Shown here: piece after piece, positions 62,897 to 64,000 of the stretch | Position numbering within the stretch: position 1 is the first letter of the stretch | Layout of the letters: each line of letters opens with the position of its first letter | From: Rhizobium rhizogenes | Lineage (GTDB): Bacteria; Pseudomonadota; Alphaproteobacteria; Rhizobiales; Rhizobiaceae | Reading direction: 5' to 3' | Assembly (NCBI RefSeq): GCF_002005205.3 | Contig: NZ_CP019701.2 | Coordinates: forward strand, 1,922,001-1,986,000 | Length of the DNA stretch: 64,000 bases | The notes under the pieces: model-generated | The model's input: the letters and a program-made list of their open reading frames with translations, nothing else | The model's database searches: none | Told to the model about the DNA's origin: nothing | Program-made: the position numbers and the translations under genes

Positions 62897-63438
62897 ACGC
62901 TCAAGTCTCCTGATGACAGTCGGAAAGACCGTCATGGTGGCTATAATAGGTGTTCCAAAAGGTGCTTTTATAATTCAGCGAATACGTTGTATATACCTAA
63001 ATCTTGCTTATATCGTGTCCCTTTCAAAGACTATTCTTCTCCGGTTATTTACTTAAAATATTGCGACTAAATTATCATCCTTTTGCATGATTTTTGTCAA
63101 TTTCGCAATAAATTCATGTATTAGCAGCAGTATTTATAAGCAATAATCGATGAAAATTTGAGCGTATAAATCCTGACAGGCAATGCCCGAATTTGAGGCT
63201 ATAATCTTATACCACCTTAAATTTAGCAACGCGCTACAGAATCTAGATTAACTTTGCGCAATTTTCTCAAAATTTGCAATATGATTTTTATTAGTAATTA
63301 TTTTCATGCATAACTTATGATATCAAAAATATTCTTTGCCACCATAGGAAGGTATAACTTGCGCCGCTGGCCTCTCCGAAAAGCACAAAGGGCCCTCCAG
63401 TCCGGAAGGCCCTTTGTGCTTTTCAGGCAGGATTAATA
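62897..63438. other. AT-rich intergenic region upstream of nolR
   Basis: 542 bp with no supported gene. The stretch 62990-63345 is strongly AT-rich, unlike the rest of the window. It contains an inverted repeat TTGCGA/TCGCAA (63061 and about 63105) and many A/T runs. Likely long nolR promoter region. NolR's published binding motif was searched by eye and not matched exactly. Confidence 0.55.
63379..63423 (-). terminator. Intrinsic terminator of the quaternary-amine-type ABC ATPase gene
   Basis: A 16-bp perfect stem (AAAAGCACAAAGGGCC with GGCCCTTTGTGCTTTT) and a 13-nt loop. The A/T ends supply the T-run on either strand. Confidence 0.92.
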
Positions 63439-64000
63439 CTATTTTTTGCGGTGCCGGGTCAGCCCTGTCACGATCTCGTCTGCGGAAATCGTGCCTATGA
63501 TGGCGCCATTGTCGACGACGCCGATCGCCCCGGAATGTTTCGCAAGCGTATCGAGAATATCGATCAGCGGCGATGACGGACGGGCCGTGGCGGCCACCGC
63601 CAGCCGTCCGTTTCGCTCGTCCACACCCGGTTTCATCACATCTGCCGCAGTCAGCATCGAGATCGGGTTCATGTTCTGCACGAAATCGGCGACATATTGC
63701 GTGGCCGGCTGCTTGACGATCTGCTGTGGCGTGCCGCACTGGATGATCCGCCCGCCCTCCATCATGGCGATGCGGTTGCCGATGCGGAAGGCTTCGTCCA
63801 GATCGTGACTGACGAAGAGAATGGTCTTCTTCAGCCGGCTCTGGAATTCCAGCAGCTCGTCCTGCAGACGGCTTCTGATGAGAGGATCAAGCGCCGAAAA
63901 CGGCTCGTCCATCAAGAGAATAGGCGCTCCCGTGGCAAAGGCCCGGGCCAGCCCCACACGCTGCTGCATGCCGCCGGAAAGTTCGCCCACCTTGCGGTCG
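63439..64000 (-). CDS. ABC transporter ATP-binding protein, quaternary-amine uptake type (5' part cut off)
   Basis: The C-terminal 186 or so residues lie in the window; the N-terminal part with Walker A is beyond the right edge. Signature LSGGMQQRVGLARAF, Walker B ILLMDEPFSALDP, H-loop FVSHDLDEA. After about residue 120 of the visible part a partial CBS-type regulatory segment follows (PISMLTAADVMKPGV... GAIGVVDNGAIIGTISADEIV). This is the ProV/OpuAA/ChoV arrangement for glycine betaine, proline or choline uptake. Last gene of its operon, given the terminator after it. Confidence 0.9.
   Translation of the reverse strand, partial: DRKVGELSGGMQQRVGLARAFATGAPILLMDEPFSALDPLIRSRLQDELLEFQSRLKKTILFVSHDLDEAFRIGNRIAMMEGGRIIQCGTPQQIVKQPATQYVADFVQNMNPISMLTAADVMKPGVDERNGRLAVAATARPSSPLIDILDTLAKHSGAIGVVDNGAIIGTISADEIVTGLTRHRKK

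Noticed and set aside
62990..63345. Exact NolR operator upstream of nolR
   Set aside because: Several ATTAG-like words occur but none fits the published (A/T)TTAG-N9-A(T/A) pattern exactly by eye.

Overview
The window reads as a chromosomal segment of a Rhizobiaceae bacterium, most likely Agrobacterium (A. tumefaciens/fabrum group). The basis is recognition of protein families and gene neighbourhoods (petA-petB-petC with separate cytochrome b and c1, a NolR-type regulator, two kinds of rhizobial intergenic repeat, DUF1285-NUDIX-CCA next to MoxR-DUF58-DUF4159) and uniformly high GC. No database search was run. No rRNA, tRNA, CRISPR array, transposase or prophage gene was seen. The window is core-like chromosome with a few accessory insertions.

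Layout. 1-4.3 kb: an aldehyde dehydrogenase (cut by the left edge) behind an AcoR-like regulator without an AAA+ domain, then a MHYT-GGDEF-EAL protein. 4.5-11.8 kb: rplY, pth, a solo clpS and ychF, with a membrane GGDEF-EAL protein plus a periplasmic binding protein sitting between rplY and pth. 12-14.3 kb: two overlapping MaoC-fold genes, a methyltransferase and apt. 14.4-17.3 kb: the cytochrome bc1 operon petABC with a strong terminator. 17.5-25.4 kb: an endonuclease/phosphatase-fold membrane protein, a chemoreceptor, and two ABC half-exporters with a GNAT gene between them; a short reading frame that looks like a leader peptide precedes the first exporter. 25.5-33.9 kb: phosphoesterase, DUF925 protein, trmL, Na/Pi-type transporter, hemF, small proteins, and a CCA-adding enzyme operon. 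34.1-41.5 kb: a MoxR/DUF58/DUF4159 membrane module. 41.5-48.7 kb: LysR divergent from a Tat-exported hydrolase resembling methyl parathion hydrolase, an MFS transporter, a glutathionyl-hydroquinone reductase, NUDIX and GNAT proteins. 48.7-53.7 kb: a large palindromic repeat, leuA with a leucine-rich leader reading frame, an orphan antitoxin, a BenE transporter and a secreted phytase-like esterase. 53.8-56.1 kb: an ECF sigma/NrsF-type anti-sigma pair divergent from a Met-rich MxKDx-repeat protein, then a variant clpP. 56.3-64 kb: HupE, DUF2076, queF, a CDF metal transporter, a Leu/Ile/Val-type binding protein, a DUF3095 cyclase-like protein, nolR with an AT-rich upstream region, and a quaternary-amine-type ABC ATPase cut by the right edge.

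The most notable regulatory signals read directly from the bases are: the leader-peptide candidate with an Arg-Phe-Arg motif before the ABC exporter; ECF-type promoters (GTAAC, about 15-16 bp, CGAA) facing both ways at the sigma-factor locus; hairpins that cover the Shine-Dalgarno sequences of two small genes (57.05 kb and 30.88 kb); the leuA leader; and an 18-bp perfect palindrome upstream of the MHYT-GGDEF-EAL gene.
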